Shown: piece after piece, positions 26,174 through 35,271 of the stretch
Layout: each line of letters opens with the position of its first letter
How positions within the stretch are numbered: position 1 is the first letter of the stretch
Assembly: GCF_036226605.1 (NCBI RefSeq)
Contig: NZ_CP109000.1
Coordinates: 7,870,501 to 7,934,500, forward strand
Length of the DNA: 64,000 nucleotides
Direction of reading: 5' to 3'
DNA from: Streptomyces sp. NBC_00704
GTDB lineage: Bacteria; Actinomycetota; Actinomycetes; Streptomycetales; Streptomycetaceae
Notes under the pieces: model-generated
Told to the model about the DNA's origin: nothing
Database searches by the model: none
What the model saw: the letters and a program-made list of their open reading frames with translations, nothing else
Position numbers and translations under genes: made by a program

Positions 26174-26941
26174 GTGAATCCCACGTACGACTTCACCGGC
26201 CAGGTCGCTTTTGTCACCGGGGCCGGCGCCGGTATGGGCCTGGCCACCGCCCGCGCGTTCGCCGCCTCCGGAGCCGCCGTCGCCCTCACCGACATCGACG
26301 AAGCGGCGCTGAACGCGGCCGCGAAAGAACTCACCGACGCCGGCCACCAGGCCCTCGCCCTCATGTGTGACGTCAGCGACGAGGACCAGGTCGCCGCCGC
26401 CGTCGACCGGACCGTGCAGCCCTTCGGCCGTCTCGACATGGCCTACAACAACGCCGGCATCCAGATCCCGCCCAGCGACGCCGCCGACGAACCCGCCGAA
26501 CGCTTCGACCGCGTCAACGCCGTCAACCTCCGCGGAGTGTGCACGTGCATGAAGCACGAGCTGCGGCACATGCGTGAACAGGGCAGTGGCGCCATCGTCA
26601 ACTGCTCCTCCCTCGGCGGCCTGGTCGGCCTCCCCGGACGGGCCTCCTACCACGCCTCCAAGCACGGAGTCATCGGCCCGACCACCAGCGCGGCACTCGA
26701 ATACGCCCCGCGCGGCATCCGCGTCAACGCCGTCTGCCCCGGCACCATCGACACCCCCATGGTCAGCGACATGATCGCCAAGGGAGAACTCGCCCGCGCC
26801 GAGGCGGAGGCCGACCAGCCCGTCAACAGGCTCGGCACCGCCGAGGAGATCGCCCAGGCCGTGCTGTGGCTGTGCAGCCCCGGAGCGGGTTTCGTCGTGG
26901 GCGTCGCCCTCCCCGTGGACGGCGGCTGCGTCGCCCGCTGA
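26174..26941 (+). CDS. short-chain dehydrogenase/reductase
   Basis: A protein of 255 residues of the classical SDR family. It has the cofactor site TGAGAGMGLA, NNAGIQ, the catalytic Ser in NCSSLGGLVG, and Y-H-A-S-K in RASYHASKHGV, so all active-site residues are present. Asp after the second strand (LTDIDE) favours NAD over NADP. The GTG start has AAGGGA at good spacing. It follows the MFS gene by 71 bases and is followed by a broken cupin gene. Confidence 0.92.
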   Translation: MNPTYDFTGQVAFVTGAGAGMGLATARAFAASGAAVALTDIDEAALNAAAKELTDAGHQALALMCDVSDEDQVAAAVDRTVQPFGRLDMAYNNAGIQIPPSDAADEPAERFDRVNAVNLRGVCTCMKHELRHMREQGSGAIVNCSSLGGLVGLPGRASYHASKHGVIGPTTSAALEYAPRGIRVNAVCPGTIDTPMVSDMIAKGELARAEAEADQPVNRLGTAEEIAQAVLWLCSPGAGFVVGVALPVDGGCVAR

Positions 26942-26975
26942 AGCCAGCCTGTATGCAAGTGATCTGAGGGAAACC

Positions 26976-27164
26976 ATGGAATTCATCAGGCCGCAGCCCA
27001 GCAGCAAGGCCCCGGCGGACTGGTTCACCGGCGACGTGTGGTGGGACGTCATCGTGGCCGGCCAGGCCCCGTCCCGGATGCGCGCCAACTGGTCCGCTTC
27101 TCGCCGGGCGCCTGCACCGACTGGCACTCCCACGCCCTGGGCCAGACCCTGCGGTGCGCATGAC
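26976..27164 (+). pseudogene. cupin-domain protein remnant, frameshifted
   Basis: The gene begins well as MEFIRPQPSSKAPADWFTGD then WWDVIVAGQAPSRMRAN, the N-terminal end of a small Streptomyces cupin. Near 27090 the frame slips. The next frame continues VRFSPGACTDWHSHALGQTL with the metal-binding H-x-H, then stops at 27164, half-way through the barrel. It is broken by one indel and a truncation. It would have been the last gene of the oxidoreductase cluster. Confidence 0.75.
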
Positions 27165-27755
27165 GTTGGAGTGCTCGGTGAGGTCACCCATGCGTCGACC
27201 AGTGGTGTCACTTCTTCGAGGGGGCTTGGTGAGCCCTACGACGGCGTCGCCTGCGCCGGAGGGTCTGGGCCTGCCCGGGCAATGCCCGGCGGATTGAAGG
27301 ACCGTTGCGATCCGAGCGGATGAAATGCGGGGTCGAAAGACACCCCGTCATGGAGCGCTGGCCGGTGGTGATCGCGCCGAACATGGTGAACGATCCGCCG
27401 GAGTTCAGGCCGTGGACGTGCAACGTGCCGCCCCCTCCAGGCTGACGAATAACAGGCCCTACCCGTGCAGCGGGTTATTCGCGGGGTTGCAGGCCGCGAG
27501 AGTGAGCGGGTCGATCCAGCCGTTCGCCGTCAGCCGGCTGTCCGGGACGTAGGAGGTGCTGCACACGGGCGTGGGGTGGCCGGCCTCCTCGGTCAGCTGC
27601 CGGCTGTTCTTGCGGGCCACCGGGGCGAGCAGACGCGTGCGTAGTCACTCATGCGCGGCGGAGCTCGTCTGGCCGCCGACGAAACAAGGCGGATCGGCCG
27701 TCCCCGGGTCCTCGCCGACCCTGTGGGAGCGGGGGGCGCGATGAGTTTCACCCGT
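27165..27755. other. stretch with unrecognised minus-strand fragments
   Basis: About 590 bases without an intact gene. On the minus strand, 27619-27464 reads RQLTEEAGHPTPVCSTSYVP and DSRLTANGWIDPLTLAACNP before a stop, and about 27450-27300 reads GGGGTLHVHGLNSGGSFTMF. Both have protein-like codon use, but I do not recognise their families. They are probably gene scraps. Confidence 0.35.
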
Positions 27756-27779
27756 AAAAGTAGCGTCGTGCATACTTTT
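27756..27779. promoter_or_regulatory. inverted repeat AAAAGTA-N10-TACTTTT upstream of the NB-ARC regulator
   Basis: Perfect 7-base arms separated by 10 bases and much richer in A/T than the surroundings, 55-78 bases before the chosen start of the regulator gene. It is probably an operator overlapping the promoter. Confidence 0.55.
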
Positions 27780-27833
27780 GCAGGTGAGGTACGGCGTCTG
27801 GGCTGGGCCGCACTGACCAGGGGACATGCGGAC

Positions 27834-30056
27834 ATGGGCACCGGTACACAGGCCACCGGGAATTTCGGCGCGCTTTTGCATGCTCTGCGCGCGAGCGCCG
27901 GGCTGAGCCAGGAAGGGCTGGCGCATGCTGCGGGAGTGAGCGTGCGGGCGCTTTCGGACATGGAGCGCGGGCGCACCCGGGGACCGCAACGCCGCACGGT
28001 GCGGGCGTTGGCCGCGTCCTTGGGCCTGGACGCGGCTGGCGCTCGGGAGTTGGAGCACACCGCGAGCCTGGGGCGTACCCGCCAAGCCCCCGTGACGGAC
28101 GTTGCGCCACCTGCGTCCGTACCGGATGCCGTTGCGCGGACTGGCGCGCCCGATCTGCTGCCGCGCGCGCCGCGTGGCTTTCACGGGCGGGCGGCGGAAC
28201 TCGCCGTTCTGTCCCGGACGGCCGCGGGCGAGGCGCCCGTCTGCCTGGTCATCGGGCCCGCCGGGGTGGGGAAGACGGCCCTGGTGCTGCATTGGGCCCA
28301 CCACGGCCGTGCCGAATTCCCTGGCGGCCAGCTCTACGCCGACCTGCGCGGCTTCGCAGACACGGGCGAGCCGGCCTCCATCGAGGTGCTGCGCGAGTTC
28401 CTGCTGGCACTCGGTGTGCCGCACGGCCGGATCCCGGAGTCCGTGAACGCGGCGGCGGCGCTGTTCCGTTCGCTCGCCGCCGATCGCCGGCTCCTTGTGG
28501 TGCTCGACAACGCGCGGGACTCCGAGCAGGTCAGGCCGCTCCTGCCGGGGGGCCGGCGCTGTGTCACCGTCGTCACCAGCAGACACCGGCTGTCCGGGTT
28601 GATCGTCACCGACACGGCCAGGCCCGTCGCGGTGGACGTGCTCGGGCCGCAGGACGGCACGATGCTTCTCGCCGGTGTACTGGGCGCGGAGCGGATACGC
28701 GCGGAGCCGGTGGCCGCCCGACGGCTGGCCGAGCTGTGCGGCGGCCTGCCCCTCGCGCTGCGGGTGACAGCCGCCCGGCTGGCGCAACGGCCCGGCTGGT
28801 CGCTGACCGCGATGGCCGCGGAACTGTCGGACGAGACGCGCCGGCTGAGCCTGCTGGACGTGGAGGACACCGGCGTACGAGCGGCACTGCGTGTGACGCT
28901 GCAACAGCTCCCGGAGCACGTGTCGCGACTGTTCGCCCATCTCGGCTGCCACCCCGGTACGCACGTCGACCGGTATGCGGCGGCCGCTCTGGCGGACACG
29001 GACCCGGCATCCGCCGAGAGCTCCCTGGAGCGGCTGGCCGTCGCGCACCTCGTCACGGAGACGGCGTCCGGCCGATGGACGATGCACGATCTCGTGCGGC
29101 TCTACGCGCGCAGCCTGGACGCCGGGCCGGATGCACTCAAGCGTGTGCTCGACCACTACGTCGCCACGGGCCTCGCGGCCGTGGCGGCGGCCGAGCCCGG
29201 CAACGAGGACTGCTTCCCGTTGCCGGAGGACTATCTGCCGCCTTCCGCCGTGCGGGAGTTCGGCGACCGGTCCGCCGCCGTGGCCTGGTACGCAGCCGAG
29301 AGGGACGACCTCACGCGGGCGGTGGCGGCGGCGCACGCCGCCGGACTGCACGGCAGGACCTGGCGGATCGTCCTGGCGTTGTGGCCGTTGATCGTGTGGC
29401 GTGTGCGTGACGGCTGGGTCCCGCTACTGGAGACCGCGCTCGAGGCGGCAGGGGCCGACGACGATCAGCACGGCGAGTCACGGGTGCTGAACGTGCTCGG
29501 GTGGGTGCTGATCGAGGAAGGGCGCATCACGGAGGCACTGACGCGTTTGCGGGTGGCCTCCACGCTTGCCTCCCGGGCAGGCGACGCGGTGGCCGAGGCC
29601 AACGCCCTGATCGTTCTCGCCGTGGCACAAGCGGCGCTCGGCGGCCTGGACGAGGCCGCGCAGGGGTGTGAGCGAGCGGTGGAGCTGGCGCGCAAGGCCG
29701 GTGAGCGGACCACGGAGAGACTGGCCATGCAGCACCTCGCCCGCCATTGGACCGACGCGGGGAAATGGCGCCGGGCCCTCGACACAGCGACCGAGGCCTT
29801 GGCCTTCGACGACCGATCGGGCACGGCCGACGTACCCCGGATTCTGCTCCTCATGGTGAGGGGCGAGGCGCTGCTGGGGCTCGGGAGCGAGGCCGAGGGC
29901 ATCGGGCAACTCAAGCTGGCGGCCCGGGAAGCGGAGTCGTCCGGCTATGACGACGGCGCGGTGCGGGCGCTCGGCGCGCTGCTGAGGGTATCGGCAGACG
30001 AAAGGCTACGGTCACGGTACGACGCGGCGGTCGCGCGACTCACGACGCGGACGTGA
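27834..30056 (+). CDS. XRE - NB-ARC - TPR regulator (AfsR-like STAND protein)
   Basis: A protein of 740 residues. An N-terminal XRE helix-turn-helix (about 8-70: ALRASAGLSQEGLAHAAGVS) precedes an NB-ARC ATPase with Walker A GPAGVGKTALVLHW, Walker B RRLLVVLDNA, and the G-L-P-L-A motif CGGLPLALRV. A winged-helix region and TPR-like helices (from about 540) follow. Such STAND proteins act as ATP-gated switches controlling secondary metabolism or stress genes. ATG 27834 has AGGGG about 10 bases upstream. An in-frame ATG at 27741 would place the inverted repeat 27756-27779 inside the gene, so it is less likely. Target genes are not evident. Confidence 0.87.
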   Translation: MGTGTQATGNFGALLHALRASAGLSQEGLAHAAGVSVRALSDMERGRTRGPQRRTVRALAASLGLDAAGARELEHTASLGRTRQAPVTDVAPPASVPDAVARTGAPDLLPRAPRGFHGRAAELAVLSRTAAGEAPVCLVIGPAGVGKTALVLHWAHHGRAEFPGGQLYADLRGFADTGEPASIEVLREFLLALGVPHGRIPESVNAAAALFRSLAADRRLLVVLDNARDSEQVRPLLPGGRRCVTVVTSRHRLSGLIVTDTARPVAVDVLGPQDGTMLLAGVLGAERIRAEPVAARRLAELCGGLPLALRVTAARLAQRPGWSLTAMAAELSDETRRLSLLDVEDTGVRAALRVTLQQLPEHVSRLFAHLGCHPGTHVDRYAAAALADTDPASAESSLERLAVAHLVTETASGRWTMHDLVRLYARSLDAGPDALKRVLDHYVATGLAAVAAAEPGNEDCFPLPEDYLPPSAVREFGDRSAAVAWYAAERDDLTRAVAAAHAAGLHGRTWRIVLALWPLIVWRVRDGWVPLLETALEAAGADDDQHGESRVLNVLGWVLIEEGRITEALTRLRVASTLASRAGDAVAEANALIVLAVAQAALGGLDEAAQGCERAVELARKAGERTTERLAMQHLARHWTDAGKWRRALDTATEALAFDDRSGTADVPRILLLMVRGEALLGLGSEAEGIGQLKLAAREAESSGYDDGAVRALGALLRVSADERLRSRYDAAVARLTTRT

Positions 30057-30142
30057 AGCGGGGGCGCGACACCGCGGGTGGCGTCCAGTGGATGAACCCA
30101 AGACCCCGAGGCGGGCCACCGCTGGAGAAGAACAGCATCGCC
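30057..30142. other. short spacer after the NB-ARC gene
   Basis: No gene or clear terminator hairpin was seen between the regulator and the IS21 remnant. Confidence 0.3.
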
Positions 30143-30270
30143 ATGGCCTCCAGCGAGTCCTCCGGCGGCTGGACGAAGACCTTCACCGGTCCCCGCCCGT
30201 GCGCCGCCATCGTCGACCGGCTGACATGCGACGGCACCGTCATCGAGACCGATGCTGACTCCTACCGCCC
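30143..30270 (+). mobile_element. istB: IS21 helper (IstB) C-terminal fragment
   Basis: The forward frame reads WTKTFTGPRPCAAIVDRLTC then GTVIETDADSYR, the closing part of an IS21 ATP-binding helper protein. The ATPase motifs are absent. It is an inactive remnant. Confidence 0.65.
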
Positions 30271-30354
30271 GGCCGGCGATCGAGCACGTGCCGAGCAGGC
30301 AGAAGCGGGCCGACCATTCGCTGCGCGGCCTGGCCGCCCCTGTGATCGCGAAGC

Positions 30355-30545
30355 GAGCCCACCACACCGCACCCGGCCTGGGCGTCTTCCGCTACGTCAT
30401 CGAGGGCACGATCGCCTCGCTCCGCGACCTCCGCCGCCTGCGCATCCGTGGGGAACGACGTGACCTACATCCACGAAGCCTTCCTCAGGCTCGCCGTCTG
30501 CCTGATCACCCACCGCCACGTCCAACGACTTTGTCAGGGACAGTG
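30355..30545 (+). mobile_element. IS5-family transposase C-terminal fragment
   Basis: One frame gives GLGVFRYVIEGTIASLRDLR then RLRIRGE. The neighbouring frame continues DVTYIHEAFLRLAVCLITHR before a stop. This is the R-x-x-x-E / F-R-R-L-R end of an IS5 transposase, with one frame break. Sequence to 30720 has no recognised gene. Confidence 0.65.
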
Positions 30546-30722
30546 AGCCGTGGTGGGCCTGACGCTGACCCCTGCCGACGCCGGTCCGTGCAGCGTGGAG
30601 CGCGCTGTTGCGGTGAGGGCCGTGAGAACGCTCGGGTGAGCGCCGCCTGGCGAAGACGGACAGCAACCTCTTGCCGTACGGGGGCCGAAAGCACGAGGGC
30701 GTGGCGGTCTTCAGCCTGCCGT

Positions 30723-30900
30723 TCAGATCCCCATGACGAGCAGGACGGTCACCAGCAGGGTGACGTAGGCGACAGAGTGCGCCCGGTCCGGGACGCGGGC
30801 TGTAGCGCGGCGAGCCAGGGCGATGGCGGGCAGCGAACCGCCGAGCAGCGCAGCGCAGGCGGGCAGATCGATGTAGCCGATGCGCCCGCCCTGGGCGTGC
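30723..30900 (-). pseudogene. TauE/SafE-type membrane permease C-terminal remnant
   Basis: The minus-strand frame ends GYIDLPACAALLGGSLPAIA, then RVPDRAHSVAYVTLLVTVLLVMGI (two pieces here). It fits the last two helices of a TauE/SafE sulfite-exporter family protein. The rest is lost: the upstream sequence becomes the opposite-strand AraC fragment. Confidence 0.45.
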
Positions 30901-30904
30901 AGGG

Positions 30905-31242
30905 CGGGGGCGGCGAGGGCGCTGCCCGCCGACCCGGCTCTTCGGCAGCTGTGCGACGCGTTCCTGCGCCACCCCGACGTCCACGATCCGCCCGCCCGCT
31001 GGGCCGCAGCCCTGGGCGTCAGCGAACGCACCCTCGGCCGGAAGTTCCGCAGCGCCACGGGGCTGAACTTCGCGCAGTGGCGGCAACGGGCCTGCATCGT
31101 GCACTCCCTGCGACACCTGGCCGCCGGTGCGCCGGTCACCCATGTCGCAGCGGGCCTCGGCTACGACAGCCCAGCGGCGTTCACCACCGCCTTCCGCACC
31201 CTGCTGGGCCGCCCGCCGAGTGCCTATCGGGCCGCCGGATAG
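30905..31242 (+). pseudogene. AraC-family regulator, C-terminal DNA-binding half
   Basis: About 105 residues carrying both helix-turn-helix motifs of an AraC regulator: WAAALGVSERTLGRKFRSAT and HVAAGLGYDSPAAFTTAFRT, ending GRPPSAYRAAG. The N-terminal sensor half is missing. The frame instead runs back into the remnant of a permease on the other strand. It is a 5'-truncated gene. From 31243 to 31502 nothing further is recognised. Confidence 0.75.
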
Positions 31243-31502
31243 GTCGGACACCGGACTTCCGAGACGTCCTCTTTGCCGGCCGGGCCATCGACTGCGCCCC
31301 TATCCGTCCGGAGCCGGCCAGCCGGGACCCCGCCATCATGGAGGACGCGGCGCACGCCTTCACCTTCCGCATCGGTGACCGTATCCGCGTGTGGCGCTGG
31401 CCGAACGGCAGTCCCGGCCGGCAGCACGTGTGGCCGCCGCCGACCGGGGGCGGCCGACGGCGGCGGCTTGCGCTGTCACCCGAGCGTCCCGGGCGGCGGG
31501 AC

Positions 31503-32225
31503 TCAGAAGTCGTCGGCGCCGTTGCGCAGTTCGGGAGTCCAGTAGCCGGTGAGGGCCTTCGCCGGGTCGACGGCGATGCCCTCGCTGCCGGGCGCGGCGA
31601 CGGCGACGACGGTGGAGTCGCCCTCCAGCGTCACGGAGAACGCCGACACGGGTTCGTTGTCCTCGTCGACCCCGCCGTCCGAGAGCTTCACCAGCGCGTA
31701 GGCCGGGGCGCCCGGCGCCAGCACGACCGGTGCGGCCGGCTTGCTCTTGGCGACGGCCGGCACGTCCTGCTTGTGGCTCTCCAGGAACTGCACGTGCGGG
31801 AAGCCCGGCAGCCGGCAGGAGTGCCCGGAGGTGTTCTTCGCGGTCAGGACGATGTGGGTGGTGGGCGGACCGTCCTGTCCGGCGGCGGTGACGCGGACGT
31901 TCCGCGCGGTGCACGCCGGAGTGGAGGCGGCCGCCTGCCGGCCGCTCTCGCCGGCCGAACCGGCGGAGGCGGGGGAGCCCGTCGATCCCGTCGAGCCTGC
32001 CGATCCCGTGGAGCGGGCCGTGCCGGCCGATCCTGCCGCACCGGAGCCGTCCGTGCCGGCGGCGACCGTCGCCCCGGACGTCGTCGAGGACGAGGCGACC
32101 GTGGCCGCGGGGGTCGCCGCGGACGAGGACTTGACCCCCGAGCCGTTCTGACAGGCGGTCAGGGACAGGGCGAGGGCCGTGCCGGCGAGGGTGAGCAGGG
32201 TGGAGCGGTGACGTGCGGTGTTCAT
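31503..32225 (-). CDS. DUF4232 secreted lipoprotein
   Basis: A protein of 240 residues. The signal peptide ends in the lipobox LSLTAC (Cys-25). A long Ser/Thr/Gly/Ala linker (about 28-100) suits a cell-wall-spanning tether. The DUF4232 domain (about 105-238) has two Cys (TPACTARNVRV and SGHSCRLPGFPHVQFL) probably forming a disulfide. The function of DUF4232 is unknown. It lies 91 bases downstream of the PIG-L gene on the same strand. Confidence 0.88.
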   Translation of the reverse strand: MNTARHRSTLLTLAGTALALSLTACQNGSGVKSSSAATPAATVASSSTTSGATVAAGTDGSGAAGSAGTARSTGSAGSTGSTGSPASAGSAGESGRQAAASTPACTARNVRVTAAGQDGPPTTHIVLTAKNTSGHSCRLPGFPHVQFLESHKQDVPAVAKSKPAAPVVLAPGAPAYALVKLSDGGVDEDNEPVSAFSVTLEGDSTVVAVAAPGSEGIAVDPAKALTGYWTPELRNGADDF

Positions 32226-32316
32226 GAAACGTTCCCCGTGAGCGGTAGAGGGCCGCGGCTCGAAGCCGTCGGCCGGTTTGGTGGTGTCTATCCGGATATC
32301 GCGGTGATCCCGGTGG

Positions 32317-33216
32317 TCAGTTGCCCTTGCCGGGCCGGTAGTCGGAGGGCAGGGTGTGGACGAACTCGCGCGGGTCGGCGTGCGCGGCCTCCAGCAGTTC
32401 CGGGACGCTGTGATAGCCGAGCGCGTAGAGGTTCCGGGAGGGGTCCCAGGTGTTGTAGGCGTACATCGCGTTGCGCTTGATCTTCATGTGCGAGCTGGGG
32501 ATGTTCAGTACGTAGGCGGCGCCGTCCGCACGGTCCTGCTGGGGGCGTTTGTAGGCGTAGACGTCGTTGAACCGCACGTCGGAGATCGTGCCGTCGTTCA
32601 TCAGCCGGTAGGCCACGTCGCTGCCCGCCTTGTGCGTCTCGGTGTGCTCCAGCCACCCGGCGGTGAACTTGTGCGAGGCGCCGGGGTACTGCGCCGCGAG
32701 CGCCCTGACCTTCGCCTCGATCCGGTCGACCAGCTTGTTGTAGGCCGAGGTGCTGGAGAACCCGTCGTCCACCACCTTGAAGTTGATGACCTTGTCCACG
32801 CCCAGCGCCTTCGCGGACGCCATGAACTCGGCCGTCCGCGCGGCGACGATCTTGGTGGTTCCGTCGGTCGGCCAGGACAGGTTGTGCCGGCCGCCCGCGG
32901 CGCACGGATGCGGGCTGGACCACTGGGTCAGCGGGCACGGGTCGGCGTTCATCCGCACGGCAAGGTCGGGATTGCGGCCATTGCTCACCAGGACGAGGTA
33001 GACGGGCCGGCCTGCCGCCTTGTGCTCCAGGATCGACCCGGCCAACCCGATCGCGTCGTCGTCCTGGTGCGGGGCGTAGAAGATGGCCGGCTTGGCGGCG
33101 GCCGACGCCGCGGGGGCCCGGCTTGTCTGGTAGGCCATGGCGGCGGCGGTCAGCGCGCCGGCGGCCAACACGCTGCGCCTGGACGGGCCCGCGGAGTCTG
33201 CGGCGTTGCTGTTCAT
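32317..33216 (-). CDS. Tat-exported PIG-L family deacetylase
   Basis: A protein of 299 residues. A twin-arginine signal (SRRSVLAAGALTAAAMA) indicates folded export. The zinc motif is APHQDDDAIGLAGSI, the PIG-L P-H-x-D-D pattern with Gln in the middle, and HTETH near 195 gives the later His ligand. PIG-L enzymes remove acetyl groups from N-acetylglucosamine-type substrates. An exported member would act on cell-wall or external glycans. There is no strong ribosome-binding site before the ATG. Neighbour: the DUF4232 lipoprotein. Confidence 0.87.
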   Translation of the reverse strand: MNSNAADSAGPSRRSVLAAGALTAAAMAYQTSRAPAASAAAKPAIFYAPHQDDDAIGLAGSILEHKAAGRPVYLVLVSNGRNPDLAVRMNADPCPLTQWSSPHPCAAGGRHNLSWPTDGTTKIVAARTAEFMASAKALGVDKVINFKVVDDGFSSTSAYNKLVDRIEAKVRALAAQYPGASHKFTAGWLEHTETHKAGSDVAYRLMNDGTISDVRFNDVYAYKRPQQDRADGAAYVLNIPSSHMKIKRNAMYAYNTWDPSRNLYALGYHSVPELLEAAHADPREFVHTLPSDYRPGKGN

Positions 33217-33519
33217 GTGAGAGGTCCCCGTTCGATGATCCGACGGCACGACGGCACGACGGCTGTCGTCGGTCGGTGGTCGTCGGCCGTTGGCCGTCAG
33301 TCGGTGGTCGATGGTCAGTGGGACGACGGTCGCCCGTGGTCGGCGACACGTCCGGGGCGGCCGGTGGAGCGGGTGGTCGCCGCCGCTTCCCTGAGCGCAC
33401 CGGATCCGCCCCCACCGGCCGTCCGCCCGGGAGGTGCCGGGCGGAGTGCCTGCCAGGGGCGGCATCCCGCGTTCGTCCTCAGTCGATCACTCCCGGCGTC
33501 CCTCGCCCAGGCGGTTCTC
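33217..33519. other. low-complexity spacer upstream of the PIG-L gene
   Basis: About 300 bases rich in short imperfect repeats of CGACGGCA and TCGGTGGTCG (33235-33350). No convincing gene was found. It contains the PIG-L promoter region. Confidence 0.35.
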
Positions 33520-33553
33520 CCGGCAGAAGTACCGGCGGCCGTACTTCTGCCGG
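33520..33553. repeat. perfect hairpin, 13-base arms and 8-base loop
   Basis: CCGGCAGAAGTAC at 33520-33532 is the exact reverse complement of GTACTTCTGCCGG at 33541-33553. A second palindrome, GTATCCGG-N5-CCGGATAC, follows at 33560-33580. No run of T follows either, so a simple terminator is unlikely. They lie near IS630 debris and may be element ends or operators. Confidence 0.6.
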
Positions 33554-33789
33554 TGGCTCGTATCCGGACGAGCCGGATACTCGGGGACATCGACGCTGCG
33601 CGTCGGCACGGCGCCCACGGGGGACTTCGGGCAACAGCTGCGGAATCCGTGGGTTCTGCATCCCGTTCGACAAGGCTCCCGTTCTGCTGCCCCCGACCCC
33701 GGCCCGCCTGATCGAACAGCAGATCGCCAACCCCGTGACGCGGTCCATGCTGAATCCAGCCCCGGGCGGCGGACCCGCGTTCCTCTCCC

Positions 33790-34125
33790 CTGAACCCTTG
33801 GCACATCAGCCTCGGCGCCCGCACGGCCTCGCGTCGCAGCTTCTTGTTCACCAGCGACGACCGGGTCCGCGACGTGCTCCACAACGTCAACGCGGACGGC
33901 TTCGACTCGCTTTACCCCAAGTACAAGGGCGGCCGGCCGAAGACCTTCACCCTGCCGGAGCGCCGGGAGATCAAGAAGATCGCCGAGTCCAAGCCGGTCG
34001 AGCACGGCCTGCCGTTCTCGACCTGGAGCCTGGCCAAGCCGGCCGACTTCCTGGTCGCCGAGGGGGTGGTCGACCACATCAGCCACGAGGGCCTTCGCAT
34101 CCTGCTCCGCGAGGAGGCGTCTCGG
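33790..34125 (+). mobile_element. IS630-family transposase N-terminal-half fragment
   Basis: The forward frame reads DRVRDVLHNVNADGFDSLYP, KYKGGRPKTFTLPERREIKK and WSLAKPADFLVAEGVVDHIS, the helix-turn-helix part of an IS630 transposase. The DDE core is missing: the frame runs into an IS256 end at about 34126. It is inactive. Confidence 0.8.
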
Positions 34126-34234
34126 GTCTGTCAAACGAGCGGTGTAACTAGGGTTGTTGAGGTTACTGACCGGCTGCGGAGAGACGGCCGTCGAAGGTGA
34201 TGTCGAAGGCGTTCAGTGCGGTCTTCCAGCGCAT
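34126..34234 (-). mobile_element. IS256-family right-end fragment
   Basis: The minus strand from 34234 reads MRWKTALNAFDITFDGRLSA to the stop at 34163, the C-terminal end of an IS256 (Mutator-type) transposase. It is followed by GGGTCTGTCAAACGAGC, a likely terminal repeat. The coding part is fused in frame to the SDR gene fragment. Confidence 0.75.
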
Positions 34235-34609
34235 GGGCAGCGGCAGGAAGGCGTACGTCATCCGGATCGGGCCGAGTAGATTGACCGCGACGTGATCCTC
34301 GGCGACCTGGAGTCCGGCCGGATCGAGGACGCTCTCCTGCAGCTGAATGCCGGCGTTGTTGACCAGGACGTTCAACCCCGGGTGGCTCGCCGCCACGGAC
34401 TCACGGGCCCGGGCGATCGAGTCGGGGTCCGCGACATTGAGGACGAGCGCGTCGATGCCCGGGTGCTCGGCCGTGATCTCGTCGAGGAGTTCCTTGCGCC
34501 GGCCGGCGACGACCACCTTGTTGCCGGCCTCGTGCAGACGCAGGGCCAGACCGAGGCCGATGCCCGAGGTCCCGCCGGTGATCAGGATCGTGTTGCCGGT
34601 CATCTTCAT
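34163..34609 (-). pseudogene. chimeric ORF: SDR N-terminal half fused to IS256 transposase tail
   Basis: A 148-codon frame. Codons 1 to about 125 are a short-chain dehydrogenase start, with TGGTSGIGLGLALRL, NNAGIQLQ and VAVNLLGPIRMTYAFLPL. They stop before the Y-x-x-x-K active site. The last 24 codons are an IS256 transposase C-terminus. An IS256 insertion followed by deletion explains this. It is divergent from an XRE-type gene at 34796, itself broken. Confidence 0.82.
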
Positions 34610-34795
34610 GGGTGTCCCGCTCCTTGGTTACGGCGGGCCGGTGAGCACCCGCAGCTCGACCGTAGGGGCGCTCGCGTGGGGGCGGGAGAGGAAGGTCTGT
34701 CCATGGATCGGCGGTCTCTGCCTCGTCCTGCCGACACGGAAGGTCAAAAAGGGCCGGATCCGCGTCTCCTACAGCGCCGCTCACCGGGAGCGGTC

Positions 34796-35221
34796 ATGAC
34801 GCCGTCAGGGGAGCGCCGGCCCGCCAGCAGCACCGTGATCGCGGTCGGAGCCCAGATCCGCCGGCGCCGCGAACAACGCGGGATGAGCAGTGCCGAACTG
34901 GCCCGCCGGGCGGGCCTGAGCAAGGCGACGCTCTCGCAGCTGGAGGCCGGCCGGGGCGACCCGACCATCGAGACCCTCGACGCGCTCGCAATGGCCCTGC
35001 GCATCCCGCTGACCGACCTGCTCGCCCGCGACATCGACCCCGGGCCGGTGTTCGTGCCCGGCACCGACCTGACCGACGGAGAAGTGGGACGAGAACTGCT
35101 GCGCCGCATCAGCAGCGGAACTGGTGGTCGATCTCGCCGTGCACGGTCACGACACAGACGCCGTCCACCACCGTGCGCTGCGCGCTCAGCCGGCTTTCCG
35201 TCGCGGCATTCTGGCTGGTAG
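34796..35221 (+). pseudogene. XRE regulator truncated before its cupin domain
   Basis: The first 100 codons are a normal XRE helix-turn-helix: GAQIRRRREQRGMSSAELAR, RRAGLSKATLSQLEAGRGDP, then linker and VGRELLRRISSGT. Family members then carry a cupin domain. Here the frame becomes an Arg-rich stretch and ends at 35221 without one. The start has GGGAG before ATG 34796. It was probably the regulator of the adjacent divergent SDR. Whether the DNA-binding half is still expressed cannot be told. Confidence 0.7.
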
Positions 35222-35271
35222 GCACCGGCGGATTGTCTGCCACAGACACAGGTCCACGCACCAGACGTCGG

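Noticed and set aside
30252..32480. A 742-codon forward ORF spanning IS remnants and the DUF4232 gene
   Set aside because: It passes through fragments of different families and runs antisense to a good lipoprotein gene, so it is a chance opening in GC-rich DNA.
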